Made by a program: the position numbers and the translations under genes
Notes under the pieces: model-generated
The model's input: only the letters and a program-made list of their open reading frames with translations
Told to the model about the DNA's origin: nothing
Databases searched by the model: none
From: Saccharospirillum sp.
Lineage (GTDB): Bacteria; Pseudomonadota; Gammaproteobacteria; Pseudomonadales; Natronospirillaceae
Assembly (NCBI GenBank): GCA_022565595.1
Contig: JAIUML010000006.1
Location: 1 to 64,000, forward strand
Length of the DNA stretch: 64,000 nt
Direction of reading: 5' to 3'
Part shown: positions 52,081 to 62,070 of the stretch, in pieces
Layout: the number at the start of each line of letters is the position of its first letter
How positions within the stretch are numbered: position 1 is the stretch's first letter

Positions 52081-52638
52081 ATGACCGCCATCCCCTCCGA
52101 TATCCAGCAAGTATGGAACGAGGCAGATTGCCTCTTTACAGAAGCTCAGGTCGAGCACGCCATCGATACCATGGCCACGGAAATTTCCAAGGACCTGGCC
52201 GATAAAAACCCCATCGTTTTCAGCGTGATGAATGGCGGTCTGGTGCTGACCGGCAAACTGGTGACCAAACTCGGTTTCCCGCTCGAAATCAGCTATTTAC
52301 ACGCCACCCGTTACCGCGACAAGACGCGCGGTGCCGATCTGGAGTGGCGAACCTACCCACAACAGTCCCTGAAAGACCGCGCCATCCTCATTGTCGATGA
52401 CATCTACGACGAAGGCGCCACCCTGGGCGCCATTGTCGATCACAGCCGCAAAGAAGGCGCGGGCGAGATCCACATCGCCGTTCTGGTCGACAAACAACAC
52501 GATCGCAAAGCCCGCCCGGACATCATTCCCGACTACATCGGTTTGCAATGTGAAGACCGTTATGTGTTTGGCTATGGCATGGATTACAAGGGTTACTGGC
52601 GCAATGCGCCGGGGATTTATGCGGTGAAGGGGCTTTAA
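52081..52638 (+). CDS. Hypoxanthine-guanine phosphoribosyltransferase
   Basis: The 185-residue protein is a type I phosphoribosyltransferase. The PRPP-binding loop is AILIVDDIYDEGATLG, and the early FSVMNGGLVLTGKL and ISYLHATRYRDKTRGADLEW segments match the HPRT branch found in pseudomonads and related bacteria. It salvages hypoxanthine and guanine to IMP and GMP with PRPP. A GAGG site precedes the ATG. A GGGGCTTTAAGCCCC hairpin covers its stop (52630-52644). It may be called hpt, but I leave the symbol open because naming varies in this branch. Confidence 0.88.
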   Translation: MTAIPSDIQQVWNEADCLFTEAQVEHAIDTMATEISKDLADKNPIVFSVMNGGLVLTGKLVTKLGFPLEISYLHATRYRDKTRGADLEWRTYPQQSLKDRAILIVDDIYDEGATLGAIVDHSRKEGAGEIHIAVLVDKQHDRKARPDIIPDYIGLQCEDRYVFGYGMDYKGYWRNAPGIYAVKGL

Positions 52639-52644
52639 GCCCCT

Positions 52645-52673
52645 CTGTAACACAACCGTCATCCAACCGTCAT
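52645..52673 (+). promoter_or_regulatory. PhoB box upstream of ppk
   Basis: Three 7-mers, CTGTAAC (52645-52651), CCGTCAT (52656-52662) and CCGTCAT (52667-52673), are spaced exactly 11 bp apart with four-base A/C-rich linkers. This is the architecture of Pho boxes (consensus CTGTCAT repeats). It lies 31 bases before the ppk start, so phosphate starvation probably induces ppk, as known in other proteobacteria. Confidence 0.8.
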
Positions 52674-52703
52674 ACACTGCACTCAACCAGCAGGAGGTGC
52701 AGT

Positions 52704-54785
52704 ATGTCATCCAGTCCCATCAGCCACGAACACTTCATCAACCGTGAACTCTCGTTGCTGGCGTTCCACGATCGGGTGCTGTCTCAGGCGCTGGATAGCG
52801 AGATTCCGCCACTGGAGCGGCTGCGCTTCCTGTGCATTTCCAGCACCAACCTGGACGAATTCTTCGAAATACGGGTCGGTGGCCTCAAGGAACGCTTCGA
52901 AGCGGGCTCTACCCTGACCGGGCCGGATGGCATTACACCCAGCAAACAGCTCAGTCTGATCGCTGATCAGGCTCACGACCTGGTCACTCGCCAGTACGAT
53001 ATCCTCAACAACCAGTTGCTGCCTCTGTTGGAGCAGCACGACATCCGGATCATCAAGCGCGAAGACTGGTCGGCGACACAGACACAATGGCTGCAACAGT
53101 ACTTCGAGCACGAGGTTCTGCCGTTGCTGAGCCCGATCGGGCTGGATCCGGCGCACCCCTTTCCTCGCATTCTCAATAAAAGCCTTAACTTCATCGTCAA
53201 ACTCGAAGGCAAGGATGCCTTTGGTCGCAACAGTGGCCAGGCCATCGTCCAGTGCCCGCGAGCCCTGCCGGACATGATTCGTCTGCCGGCTGACGAAACC
53301 GGCTCCGGCGCCAACGATTTCGTATTCCTCTCGTCGGTCATTCACTTCTTCATGGATGAAATCTTCTTTGGCATGAAGGTGCTGGGCTGTTACCAATTCC
53401 GGGTGACGCGCAACTCGGACCTGTTTGTCGACGAAGAGGAAACCGGTGATTTACGCCGCGCCATCGAAGGCGAGCTGGTGTATCGTCAGTACGGCGATGA
53501 AGTGCGGTTGGAAGTCGCCACCAACTGCCCGGACGAACTGGTGCAGTTCCTGTTCAAGCAATTCGAAATTACCGAAATCGACCTGTACCGTGCGGATGGC
53601 CCGGTCAACCTCAATCGACTGGTTAATCTTATTGAGCTGGCCAACCGGCCAGATCTGCTTTACCCACCCTTTGACGCTCGCATCCCTAAGGTGTTGCGCC
53701 GCAAGGCCAACATGTTCGATGCCATTAGCAAGAACGATATTCTGCTGCATCATCCTTTCGACTCCTTTATGCCTGTGGTTGATTTGATTCGACAGGCCGC
53801 CAAGGACCCGACCGTACTGACCATCAAACAGACGCTGTACCGAACCGGGGCAAACTCCATCATAGTTGAGGCGTTGGTGTCAGCAGCCAAGGCAGGCAAG
53901 GAAGTCACCGTCATCATCGAGTTACTGGCTCGCTTTGACGAGGAGGCCAACGTTGCCCTGGCCGAGCGACTGCAGGAATACGGCATCCATGTCGTTTACG
54001 GCATTGTCGGCTACAAGACTCACGCCAAGATGTTGTTGATTGCTCGACGCGAAGGCAACAAGCTGCGCCATTATGTGCACCTGGGAACCGGAAACTACCA
54101 GGCCAGAACGGCACAGATTTACACCGACTACGGGCTGATGACGTGCAACAAGCAAGTTGGCGATGATGTGTACCGAATCTTTCTGCAAATGACCAGTCTG
54201 GGCAAGGTCAGCAAGCTTGAAAAGCTTTATCAATCTCCCTTTACGCTGCACAAGACGCTGATGCGTAAAATCGATCAGGAGATAGGGAATGCCAGGGCGG
54301 GGAAGAGCGGGCGCATCATCGCCAAGATGAACTCACTCTACGAAGAACAATTGACGCGAAAGCTCTGTGAAGCCAGCCAGGCCGGCGTTCAGATAGACCT
54401 CATTATTCGAGGCATCTGTCAAATCCGGCCAGGCTTGCCGGGCATTTCTGAGAATATCCGGGTTCGTTCCGTTATTGGTCGATTTCTGGAACACACCCGT
54501 GCCTTTTACTTCATGAACGATGGTGATCCTGAAGTGATCCTGGCCAGTGCCGACTGGATGAGCCGCAACATGTTTTATCGGGTAGAGACTGGGTTTCCGT
54601 TGCTGAACAAACGGCTCAGAGACAAGGTGATACGTGATCTGGAGCTGTATCTGTCGGACAATCAGCAAGCCTGGCAATTGGATGCGCAAGGGCAGTATCA
54701 GCGCTGTAGGCCAGAAGGCAAGGACGCAATATCGGCACAAGGTCAGTTGTTGGCAGACACCCTGGGAAACGTCTCAAGCGCTTAG
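52704..54785 (+). CDS. ppk: Polyphosphate kinase
   Basis: The 693-residue protein is a full-length PPK1. The N-terminal FINRELSLLAFHDRVL and LRFLCISSTNLDEFFEIRVG are diagnostic. The phospholipase-D-like catalytic halves contain His440 in YKTHAKMLL, the likely phospho-acceptor, and His597 in FLEHTRAFYF, the second catalytic His. It makes polyphosphate from ATP reversibly at the inner membrane and cytosol. AGGAGGTG is four bases before the ATG. The PhoB box just upstream links it to the phosphate regulon. No ppx gene follows. Confidence 0.96.
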   Translation: MSSSPISHEHFINRELSLLAFHDRVLSQALDSEIPPLERLRFLCISSTNLDEFFEIRVGGLKERFEAGSTLTGPDGITPSKQLSLIADQAHDLVTRQYDILNNQLLPLLEQHDIRIIKREDWSATQTQWLQQYFEHEVLPLLSPIGLDPAHPFPRILNKSLNFIVKLEGKDAFGRNSGQAIVQCPRALPDMIRLPADETGSGANDFVFLSSVIHFFMDEIFFGMKVLGCYQFRVTRNSDLFVDEEETGDLRRAIEGELVYRQYGDEVRLEVATNCPDELVQFLFKQFEITEIDLYRADGPVNLNRLVNLIELANRPDLLYPPFDARIPKVLRRKANMFDAISKNDILLHHPFDSFMPVVDLIRQAAKDPTVLTIKQTLYRTGANSIIVEALVSAAKAGKEVTVIIELLARFDEEANVALAERLQEYGIHVVYGIVGYKTHAKMLLIARREGNKLRHYVHLGTGNYQARTAQIYTDYGLMTCNKQVGDDVYRIFLQMTSLGKVSKLEKLYQSPFTLHKTLMRKIDQEIGNARAGKSGRIIAKMNSLYEEQLTRKLCEASQAGVQIDLIIRGICQIRPGLPGISENIRVRSVIGRFLEHTRAFYFMNDGDPEVILASADWMSRNMFYRVETGFPLLNKRLRDKVIRDLELYLSDNQQAWQLDAQGQYQRCRPEGKDAISAQGQLLADTLGNVSSA

Positions 54786-55050
54786 GTTTAAAGCTAAAGG
54801 AGATAACCGGGCGCATATTTAGTCTATAAAAATATATTCAATAAAAACAAATGCTTAGTCCTGTCTGCCCCTTTCCCGTTTGCCTAAATGGACTCGCCTG
54901 CCTTTTCCGCAGTAAAGAACCCCCTATCAAGGGTAGGATCATCGTTCAACCACTGCTAAACTGAAAGTGATGCATTCATGGCCTCCGCCGATTGCGACCA
55001 CCAGGGAATGGCATCGATCGTGAGTGAACGTCAGTCGACCGGAGTCAGTG

Positions 55051-58000
55051 ATGGAGTACTTTCAGGATCCCGCCACCCAGCGTTTCAGCTTTCAATCCTA
55101 CGCTGCCAGTGCATCTCAAACCACCTTCGCCGTATTGCGTTTTAAAGGGCTTGAAGCCATTTCGACGCCCTACCAGTTCGACATCATGCTGGTCTCGGGT
55201 GAAGCCGATCTGGATTTATCCGAAATACTGCAATCCCAGGCGGTGTTTACCATGCACCGTGAAGCGGGTGACGATGTCCATTACAACGGCATACTTGCGG
55301 AGTTTGAACAGCAGCATGCCTACAATGGGCATTATTTCTATAGAGCGCGTCTGGTACCCAAACTCTGGTGGTTGATGCAGACCCAGCACAACCAGGTCTT
55401 TCTGGACCAGGCAGTACCGGAAATCATCGAGCGTGCCCTGACCGATGGCGGCATGGATTCCCTGGATTACGACCTCGGCGCACTCGAAGGCACCTACAAC
55501 CCGATCGAATACGTCTGCCACTATCACGAAAGCCACTTCAGCTTTATTTCGCGCTGGATGGAACGCGAAGGCATCTACTATTATTTTTACCACGATGCCG
55601 ATGGTGACCGCCTGATTCTCTCCGACAGTGCCTTCTCGCATGAACCCATGCGTCAGGGGGCTGACCTGAAATTTTCGCCCATATCCGGTATGGAACAGGG
55701 GCATCGCGACGAAATCGTGCTCGACTTTACCTGCCGCCAGATTCAATTGCCCCATACCATTGCGCTCAAAGACCACAACCCGGAACGCCCGTCACTGGAG
55801 ATGGTGGTGCGGGCTGATGTGGACCCCAATGGCCGCGGTGAGAGTTTTATTTATGGCGAGCATTATCAGACGCCAGAGGAAGGCGAACGCCTGGTTCAGT
55901 TCCGTGCCGAAGAGTTGTTGTGCCAGAAACAGTCGTTTTACGGTGGCAGTACTGTCCCTTTCCTGACGCCCGGCTTCAAGTTCAATTTGCAGCAGCATTA
56001 CCGCGACAGCTTCAACCAGGAATACATGGTGGTTGAAGTGACTCACGAAGGCGACCAGACCAACCTGTTGAAAACCTCGGTCATCGGTAGCCTGGCGGAA
56101 GGCGCAGACATCAACATCTACAGCAACTCGTTCAAGGCCATACCGGCCTCGGTGCAATATCGCCACCCACGCCAGACCAGTCAACCCAAGGTGGCGGGCA
56201 CCCTGCATGGCAAGATCGATGGCGAACAGGACAGCCCTTACGCCCAACTGGATGAACAGGGCCGCTACAAGGTCAGGCTGCCGTTCGACATCAACGACGA
56301 ACATCAGGACGGCAAAGCCAGCGCCCGCATTCGTATGATGCAACCCTACGCGGGCGAAGGCAAAGGCATGCAGTTCCCGCTGACCAAGGGCACTGAGGTG
56401 TTGCTGACCTTTATCGACGGCAACCCGGATCGGCCGGTAATCGCCGGAGCAGTATCAACGGAGACAACGCCCAGCCCGGTCAGTGCCGAAAACCAGACAG
56501 AATCCGTCATACGAACCGCCGGCAACAACCGTATTCGGATGGAGGACAAGTCGGGCAAAGAACGCATCGTTATGCAAAGCCCGTCCTCTGGCACCTGGTC
56601 TCGCATCGGTGAGCCGAACGACCCCATGTTCATGATTGGCGCCTCTCCCTTCTTCCAGCAGGAAGGCGAAGCCTGGGGAGACCCTGGCGCCTACATTATT
56701 GATGAAAACGAGAAGGTAACCTCTACCGTCGTCCATGCAACCTGGTTGCGTAAAGAGTCGGAAGTGGATGACGCTAATGCGGACGACTACCTGGGTGAAG
56801 ACCTTGATGCAGGTGAGTACATTGCCGAATACCAGGACGGGGATGATACGGTCCGACGCAAGGTCTGGGCGTTTGATCTGAACGATGAGGATCATCCCAA
56901 TTATACCCGCCCTTCGGCTGGTATGCGCGACATTACCAGTGGATCCTATTGGCTGGAAGTCGCCAGTCGTGCCGGCAGTTACCAGGGAGGGTTTCCCGAT
57001 GTCCGCCAGATTGCCCGCAGCAACGATGATCAGCGTCCGCTGATCGGTGATATGCTCGCCAACTTCATTGATGACGATCCGGACTACAACCCGACAGGCT
57101 TGAAAGACTTTCACACCAATGGCGATGTTCCTAATCTGAAGTCCATCATGAGGCGAGCCAATGTCGAGCTCTCCAGTTACGACACCATTACCACTCAGGA
57201 AGGTAATATCTATGACTTTGGTGGGTACTGGAATTACAACCTGGGTAACAGTTATGAGGAAGCGCATATTGACCAGAAGGCGATCCTGAATCGACCTGGG
57301 TCGCTGGATAATAGTGCTAAAGACGATGATGCATTAATCTTCGGTGATATCCTGGCGACGGGAGGGCCTGGTTGGGCTGAGATCAATTGGATAACTGACA
57401 AAGACGTGGATACAGAATTGCCAGGGGAGTGGACATCAGACAACGTCTGGACCACCAAGGAGTTTGGCAATTCCTATGACTTCCGTGAAGGACACGCTAT
57501 ATCAGTGACCAATGGTTCCAGCCTGGATATCAGCTATACCGGAAACAAGTCCATTGAGCTGGTCATGCGAAAAAGTGGTGACCCGGCTTCATGGACGCAC
57601 TCTGCCGGTGGTGTGACTCAAGAGAAAAAGTGGACCAGTACCGGCATTGTTTCACACGAGAGCATTTCATCTCCTGTCAAAGGCATCGATGATGTCGTCA
57701 TTGGGCGAAGTTCAGCGACGACCAAACGAGATGTCATCACTGGAGGCATACAGAATTACAAAGCCGAAGCGTCTTCTGGAATGGCCTCCACCAGTTTCGA
57801 GTTTGATTATGGCAACAGTGCGACCGCCAAGTTTGCCTTTTCTTCCTCTCTGGCCTTCAACACCAGTGCTTCAGCGAATATTGCCATGTCGATATCCGCC
57901 ACGCTGAACCTGAGTCTAGATATTAATGCTTTGGAGTTGAGCCTTAAAGCACCCTTCTCGGGCATAACCGTTTCCAGTGATTACAAAGGTGGTACCAAAA

Positions 58001-58170
58001 TCAGCGTACCAGGCTGTTCAATTGACATCGAAGGCCCGGGCCCGACCATCAAGGTGAAGACCTCGGCACCCACGCTTGAGGTCTCTTCTGCCACCTTCAA
58101 GAAAGTGGTCTCCGAGTTGGAGTGGTCGGAAGTCAATCTGGCTGGCGGTATGGTGAAGATCTTTGGTTAA
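55051..58170 (+). CDS. Type VI secretion spike VgrG/TssI with a long C-terminal extension
   Basis: The ATG at 55051 has GGAG six bases upstream; a GTG at 55024 in frame is less likely. The 1039-residue protein has the VgrG core: gp27/GPD-like part (about 30-350) with HYHESHFSFISRWMEREGIY, then the gp5-like OB fold (about 380-470) with GRYKVRLPFDIN and KGTEVLLTFIDGNPDRPVI. After the usual NNRIRMEDKSGKERI start of the needle, an unusual region of about 400 residues (about 510-900) interrupts before a repetitive beta-helix-like end. This insert is acidic and has no family I recognise; it could be an effector or an adaptor platform. It opens an operon of accessory T6SS genes. Confidence 0.88.
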   Translation: MEYFQDPATQRFSFQSYAASASQTTFAVLRFKGLEAISTPYQFDIMLVSGEADLDLSEILQSQAVFTMHREAGDDVHYNGILAEFEQQHAYNGHYFYRARLVPKLWWLMQTQHNQVFLDQAVPEIIERALTDGGMDSLDYDLGALEGTYNPIEYVCHYHESHFSFISRWMEREGIYYYFYHDADGDRLILSDSAFSHEPMRQGADLKFSPISGMEQGHRDEIVLDFTCRQIQLPHTIALKDHNPERPSLEMVVRADVDPNGRGESFIYGEHYQTPEEGERLVQFRAEELLCQKQSFYGGSTVPFLTPGFKFNLQQHYRDSFNQEYMVVEVTHEGDQTNLLKTSVIGSLAEGADINIYSNSFKAIPASVQYRHPRQTSQPKVAGTLHGKIDGEQDSPYAQLDEQGRYKVRLPFDINDEHQDGKASARIRMMQPYAGEGKGMQFPLTKGTEVLLTFIDGNPDRPVIAGAVSTETTPSPVSAENQTESVIRTAGNNRIRMEDKSGKERIVMQSPSSGTWSRIGEPNDPMFMIGASPFFQQEGEAWGDPGAYIIDENEKVTSTVVHATWLRKESEVDDANADDYLGEDLDAGEYIAEYQDGDDTVRRKVWAFDLNDEDHPNYTRPSAGMRDITSGSYWLEVASRAGSYQGGFPDVRQIARSNDDQRPLIGDMLANFIDDDPDYNPTGLKDFHTNGDVPNLKSIMRRANVELSSYDTITTQEGNIYDFGGYWNYNLGNSYEEAHIDQKAILNRPGSLDNSAKDDDALIFGDILATGGPGWAEINWITDKDVDTELPGEWTSDNVWTTKEFGNSYDFREGHAISVTNGSSLDISYTGNKSIELVMRKSGDPASWTHSAGGVTQEKKWTSTGIVSHESISSPVKGIDDVVIGRSSATTKRDVITGGIQNYKAEASSGMASTSFEFDYGNSATAKFAFSSSLAFNTSASANIAMSISATLNLSLDINALELSLKAPFSGITVSSDYKGGTKISVPGCSIDIEGPGPTIKVKTSAPTLEVSSATFKKVVSELEWSEVNLAGGMVKIFG

Positions 58171-58182
58171 GGCACTGACATT

Positions 58183-60963
58183 GTGAAAGTCATCAAATCC
58201 ATGCACTCCGGCATTATTCACCGCACGACGGAGGTTTTTGATCAGCACCTGTTTACGCTGTCATCGCTCTGGGCATTTGAGTTATCAACGGGCAAGCCAA
58301 TACTCGAGCAGTCGATGTGGCGCACCATAGCCGCGGCGATAGCAGAGGGTGAACTCTTCGATGCCGGTTTTCCGAAGGTCCAAGCGGAGTATCTGGTCGC
58401 CGGGTCTTTTCTCTCACCTGGGCCGGTGCCCGGTGGCATGGTTGAGGTGGAACTGGGTACGCGCACAAAAACACTCTCTGTGTTTGGTGACCGTTATTGG
58501 AGTCGCAGTGGTTTTACCGGCCCGGAAGCCGTGACCGAAGTGCCAATCCGCTATGAATTGGCCTTCGGTGGGAAGGGCTCAACACTTAACCCGGTGGGCA
58601 AAGGGTTGGATGAGGTCACTTTCGAAGGCGTCAAGCGTACGCCCTTGCCCAATGTGGAATACCATCAACGCATCATGACTGCCGCATCCGATCGGCCACC
58701 CCCAGCCTCCTTGAACCGGGTCGATCCTGTCTGGCCGGTGCGTCAGGCGTTGGGAGGGACCTACGATCAAAAGTACATAGAAGAGCGCATGCCGGGTTTT
58801 CCGGAAGATTTGAATCCTGTGTTTTTTAATGATGCGGCCTCCGACCAGCAATTTGACGGATATCTGACGGGAAAAGAACGCTACCGGATATCGGGTATGA
58901 ACCTGGAATATCCCACCTTGAGTGGGCAGCTACCGGGGATCGTCGCACGACTCTATATCGAAGTTGAACAGGATGGTTCATCCCACTTTATTGAACTGGA
59001 AAGTAAGCTGGATACGGTCTGGTTCTTTCCCAATGACAATATGGGTGTATTGATCCATAGAGGCAATTATCCTGCACAGAGCATGAACGCGAGTGAAATC
59101 ACCAGAGTATTAATCGGTCACGAGTACTCGACGGATGAACCCAGATCGAAAGCGCACTACCAGGAGCAATTGATCAAACGTTCGGACCCGGAAGACGGGG
59201 TCAAATACATGTTGAATACCGTTGACCTTATTCCGGCCGGTGTAACCTGTGGCTTCGAGTCTTTGTTGGCGGAATCTGATATGCCCATCAAAGGGTATGC
59301 GGAGGACAATACTCAGGCCTTTATAGAGACGCAAACCGCCACGGTCACCGATCAGATGAAGAATCGTCTGGATGATCTTGAACACACTCCTCCAGCAGAC
59401 TTTCAGCCACCCAGTATCGAGGAGGTGGTTCAGCAGAAACCTCAGGCTTCAGAGGAACAGAAACGTATAGAAACGTTGATCGACAAAGTCATACCAGGCT
59501 ATGCAGAATCCGAGAGCGGTATTGATTTCACTCGCATGGACCTCAAAGCTCTGGATGAATTGAGCGACTACATCTCAAGTTTAACGCGTGAGCACGAAGA
59601 AAAAGCGGTGTCGGCGGTTCGCGAACGTATTGAAGCCATGAGAGAGCAGAACCTGGATCCGGATCTGGCCGATCAGTTAGAGCAATCGCTTGATCAACGC
59701 CATCAGCCACCCCCCCTCCCCAGAGTGTCCAGAGAGTTGGATGCGCAGTTGGAAACCATTAGAGCGCAGGTGGAAGCGGCCGAAAAAGAACTGATGATTC
59801 TGCAGTCCATGGGCATTGAACCGGATGCGATACAACAGCAATTGGTTGATATGGATGACTTACAGGAAAAACTGTCTTATAGCAAAGTAGAGGCAGAAAA
59901 AGGGTATCGACTCAGTGCGCACCTGATAGAAGATGCTCGCTCGCCTCATCCCGTCCCGCCGCCGGATTTACGCTCCGATTTTCAGCGCCGATTGGACCAG
60001 GCCGAAGGTCTGGCTGGTTGGGATGGTGCCTTTGCCGATCTAAAGGGCGTTCAGGTCAGCGGTGTTGGAATGAACAACGCCTATCTGGAGTACGCAGAAG
60101 CTCCCGACAGTGTTTGGGTCGATGTCGATTTTACCGAGGCACTTTGGGTTCATGCCAATCTGACGGGTGCGCGCTTTACTCGGTGTCGATTCAATGACGC
60201 CAATCTCGGCGCCAGCCAGATAGAAAATGCGACCTTTGTTGATTGCCTCTTTGACGGTGCGGGCTTTGGCAAGGCGTCCCTGGTAAACAGCCACTTTGAG
60301 ACCTGTGTTTTTACCGGCAGAATGGATGCTTTTCAAGAGGCAAGGTTGTCCGGTGTTGTGTTTATCGATTGTCAAATCCAGCGGAATAATTTTTATGAGT
60401 TGGACATGACAGGGTGCCGCTTCGAGCGGTCCGTTCTGGATGAGTCGAATGTTCTGGGCTGTGATCTGACCAGAGCTGTTTTCGAACAGTGCTCTTTGAA
60501 AAGCGTGAACGTGGTCTCCAGTGACTTGACAGAATCTCGCTTTGACCACTCGGATTTAAACAACATTCGTTTTGTTAAAGACTGCGTATTAACGAAAGCC
60601 AGTTTTCGCAAGGTATCAGCGGAGTTGGCGAATTTTCGGGAATGTCAGTTGGAGCAGGCAGACTTTAGCCAGGCGACCATTGGTCGATGTGACTTTAGTG
60701 GGGCTCAGATGGTTCAGGCCGTGATGGATGGTGCTTTTTCGCGAGGCTCCCTCTTTATTAACAGCAATCTGGAAAAGGCCAGTCTGGTTAAATTGGATGC
60801 GATGGAAGCCTCTTTTCAGGACGCGAGAATCACTGCGACCAATTTTCAAAAGGCGAATCTTTATGGCGCGAACTTTTACGGTGTGGTTGTTGGGGAAACC
60901 GATTTCCGCAATGCCAATCTGAAGAAAACACTGTTCAAGGATTGGAGGCCTGGTCGTGAATAA
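58183..60963 (+). CDS. DUF2169 protein fused to a pentapeptide-repeat domain (T6SS adaptor)
   Basis: The GTG start at 58183 lies 12 bases after the VgrG stop, with TAAGG upstream. The 926-residue protein has a DUF2169 domain (about 10-385), recognised by HRTTEVFDQHLFTLSSLWAF, then RYELAFGGKG and WFFPNDNMGVLIHRG. A proline-rich and coiled-coil-prone linker (about 395-600) follows. A pentapeptide-repeat domain (about 625-926) has the A(D/N)LxxxxF pattern and many Cys at the i-2 positions. DUF2169 proteins act as adaptors or chaperones loading effectors onto VgrG in type VI systems. The beta-helix may extend the spike or bind cargo. It overlaps the next gene by eight bases. Confidence 0.85.
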   Translation: MKVIKSMHSGIIHRTTEVFDQHLFTLSSLWAFELSTGKPILEQSMWRTIAAAIAEGELFDAGFPKVQAEYLVAGSFLSPGPVPGGMVEVELGTRTKTLSVFGDRYWSRSGFTGPEAVTEVPIRYELAFGGKGSTLNPVGKGLDEVTFEGVKRTPLPNVEYHQRIMTAASDRPPPASLNRVDPVWPVRQALGGTYDQKYIEERMPGFPEDLNPVFFNDAASDQQFDGYLTGKERYRISGMNLEYPTLSGQLPGIVARLYIEVEQDGSSHFIELESKLDTVWFFPNDNMGVLIHRGNYPAQSMNASEITRVLIGHEYSTDEPRSKAHYQEQLIKRSDPEDGVKYMLNTVDLIPAGVTCGFESLLAESDMPIKGYAEDNTQAFIETQTATVTDQMKNRLDDLEHTPPADFQPPSIEEVVQQKPQASEEQKRIETLIDKVIPGYAESESGIDFTRMDLKALDELSDYISSLTREHEEKAVSAVRERIEAMREQNLDPDLADQLEQSLDQRHQPPPLPRVSRELDAQLETIRAQVEAAEKELMILQSMGIEPDAIQQQLVDMDDLQEKLSYSKVEAEKGYRLSAHLIEDARSPHPVPPPDLRSDFQRRLDQAEGLAGWDGAFADLKGVQVSGVGMNNAYLEYAEAPDSVWVDVDFTEALWVHANLTGARFTRCRFNDANLGASQIENATFVDCLFDGAGFGKASLVNSHFETCVFTGRMDAFQEARLSGVVFIDCQIQRNNFYELDMTGCRFERSVLDESNVLGCDLTRAVFEQCSLKSVNVVSSDLTESRFDHSDLNNIRFVKDCVLTKASFRKVSAELANFRECQLEQADFSQATIGRCDFSGAQMVQAVMDGAFSRGSLFINSNLEKASLVKLDAMEASFQDARITATNFQKANLYGANFYGVVVGETDFRNANLKKTLFKDWRPGRE

Positions 60964-62014
60964 AGAGCGTTTGCTGAACTGGGTAAAAGGGCAAGGGGAT
61001 ACGCCGATACTGATTGATGCGGATTGTTCGGGCGAGGACTATCGGCGTATTGAGTTGCATGGCGGGCAATTCCACCGAGTCAATTTCAGCGGTTGTCAGT
61101 TCAATGAAGGGGAGATTGCCGAGTGTCAGTTTATTGAGTGTGTATTTGACCGGGCTGTTCTGGATGGTTGTCGGGTGGTGATGAGCAATTTCATCAACTG
61201 TTCCTTGCGGACGCTTCAGGCCGATCAAATGGTGTTAAGCTATGTCAATTGTCAGGAGTGCTCATTCAACGAAAGCAGTTTGATCAAGGCTGAGTTCGGC
61301 AAGACCAATTTTGTTAATTGTGATCTGAGGCAAGCGGTACTGAGCAGCCTGGTGAGCGACAATTGTGCCTGGCTCAATTGCGCTCTTGATCGTGTCGATC
61401 TTGCTTACAGCCAGCATGAGCGTGCCAACTTTATCGATATTACTCTGGAGGCGATACAGCTTGAAGGGGCTCAGTTCAATACGCCCTATTTCAGAAGCAT
61501 CGATTTTACCGGCTTTGATTTCAGTCGCACGAAATTCTTTCAGCCTCAATTCCAGGAAGTGATTCTGACTCAGGCCGACTTCTCAAAGGTCGACCTGAAA
61601 CAGGCAGGCTTCTCTGGCGCCGTGATGACGGGGTGTAACTTCAGCGGTGCCTGTCTGGACAATGCCCTGTTTATTGGAAGTGAAGTAACGGGTAGCCGAT
61701 TTGAGCAGGCGCACCTCAAGCAAGCCATGTTTAACGACGCGATCCTTAATTTCTGTGATTTTACGAAGGCTTATCTGGAGCAAGCACAGTTTACGCAAAG
61801 TCAGTGTCGTGATTCCGTGTTTGAGAAGGCAGACCTGACCTATGTGGATTTCTCTCATGCCGACCTGTCGGGTTCGGTGGTACTGGATTCCGAGCTCTAT
61901 CGAACGAATTTGCATCAGATCGTGGAAGAAAAAACCCTATGGACAGGCTCCAACCGGGCAGTAGCCCTGGAAACCGACGAGGAACGTGCTCAGGCCGAGC
62001 GCGGTCCGGCTTGA
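60956..62014 (+). CDS. Pentapeptide-repeat protein of the T6SS cluster
   Basis: A GTG start at 60956 with GGAGG upstream overlaps the preceding gene by eight bases. The 352-residue protein is pentapeptide repeats over almost its full length, for example FSGCQFNEGEIAECQF and ADFSKVDLKQAGFSGAVM, which would fold as a right-handed quadrilateral beta-helix. It resembles the C-terminal part of the upstream DUF2169 fusion, suggesting duplication or fission. In comparable T6SS clusters such proteins accompany DUF2169, DUF3540 and DUF4150 genes; their exact role is not established. Confidence 0.85.
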   Translation: MNKERLLNWVKGQGDTPILIDADCSGEDYRRIELHGGQFHRVNFSGCQFNEGEIAECQFIECVFDRAVLDGCRVVMSNFINCSLRTLQADQMVLSYVNCQECSFNESSLIKAEFGKTNFVNCDLRQAVLSSLVSDNCAWLNCALDRVDLAYSQHERANFIDITLEAIQLEGAQFNTPYFRSIDFTGFDFSRTKFFQPQFQEVILTQADFSKVDLKQAGFSGAVMTGCNFSGACLDNALFIGSEVTGSRFEQAHLKQAMFNDAILNFCDFTKAYLEQAQFTQSQCRDSVFEKADLTYVDFSHADLSGSVVLDSELYRTNLHQIVEEKTLWTGSNRAVALETDEERAQAERGPA

Positions 62015-62070
62015 TATTGACGATGAGAGCCTATCACTATGTTTAGATGCATGCTACTCAGGAGGCAATT

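Noticed and set aside
54990-55010. Possible sigma-54 promoter before the T6SS operon (TGG followed by TTGC)
   Set aside because: The distance between the GG and GC dinucleotides is 12 bases rather than the required 10, so it does not fit the -24/-12 pattern.
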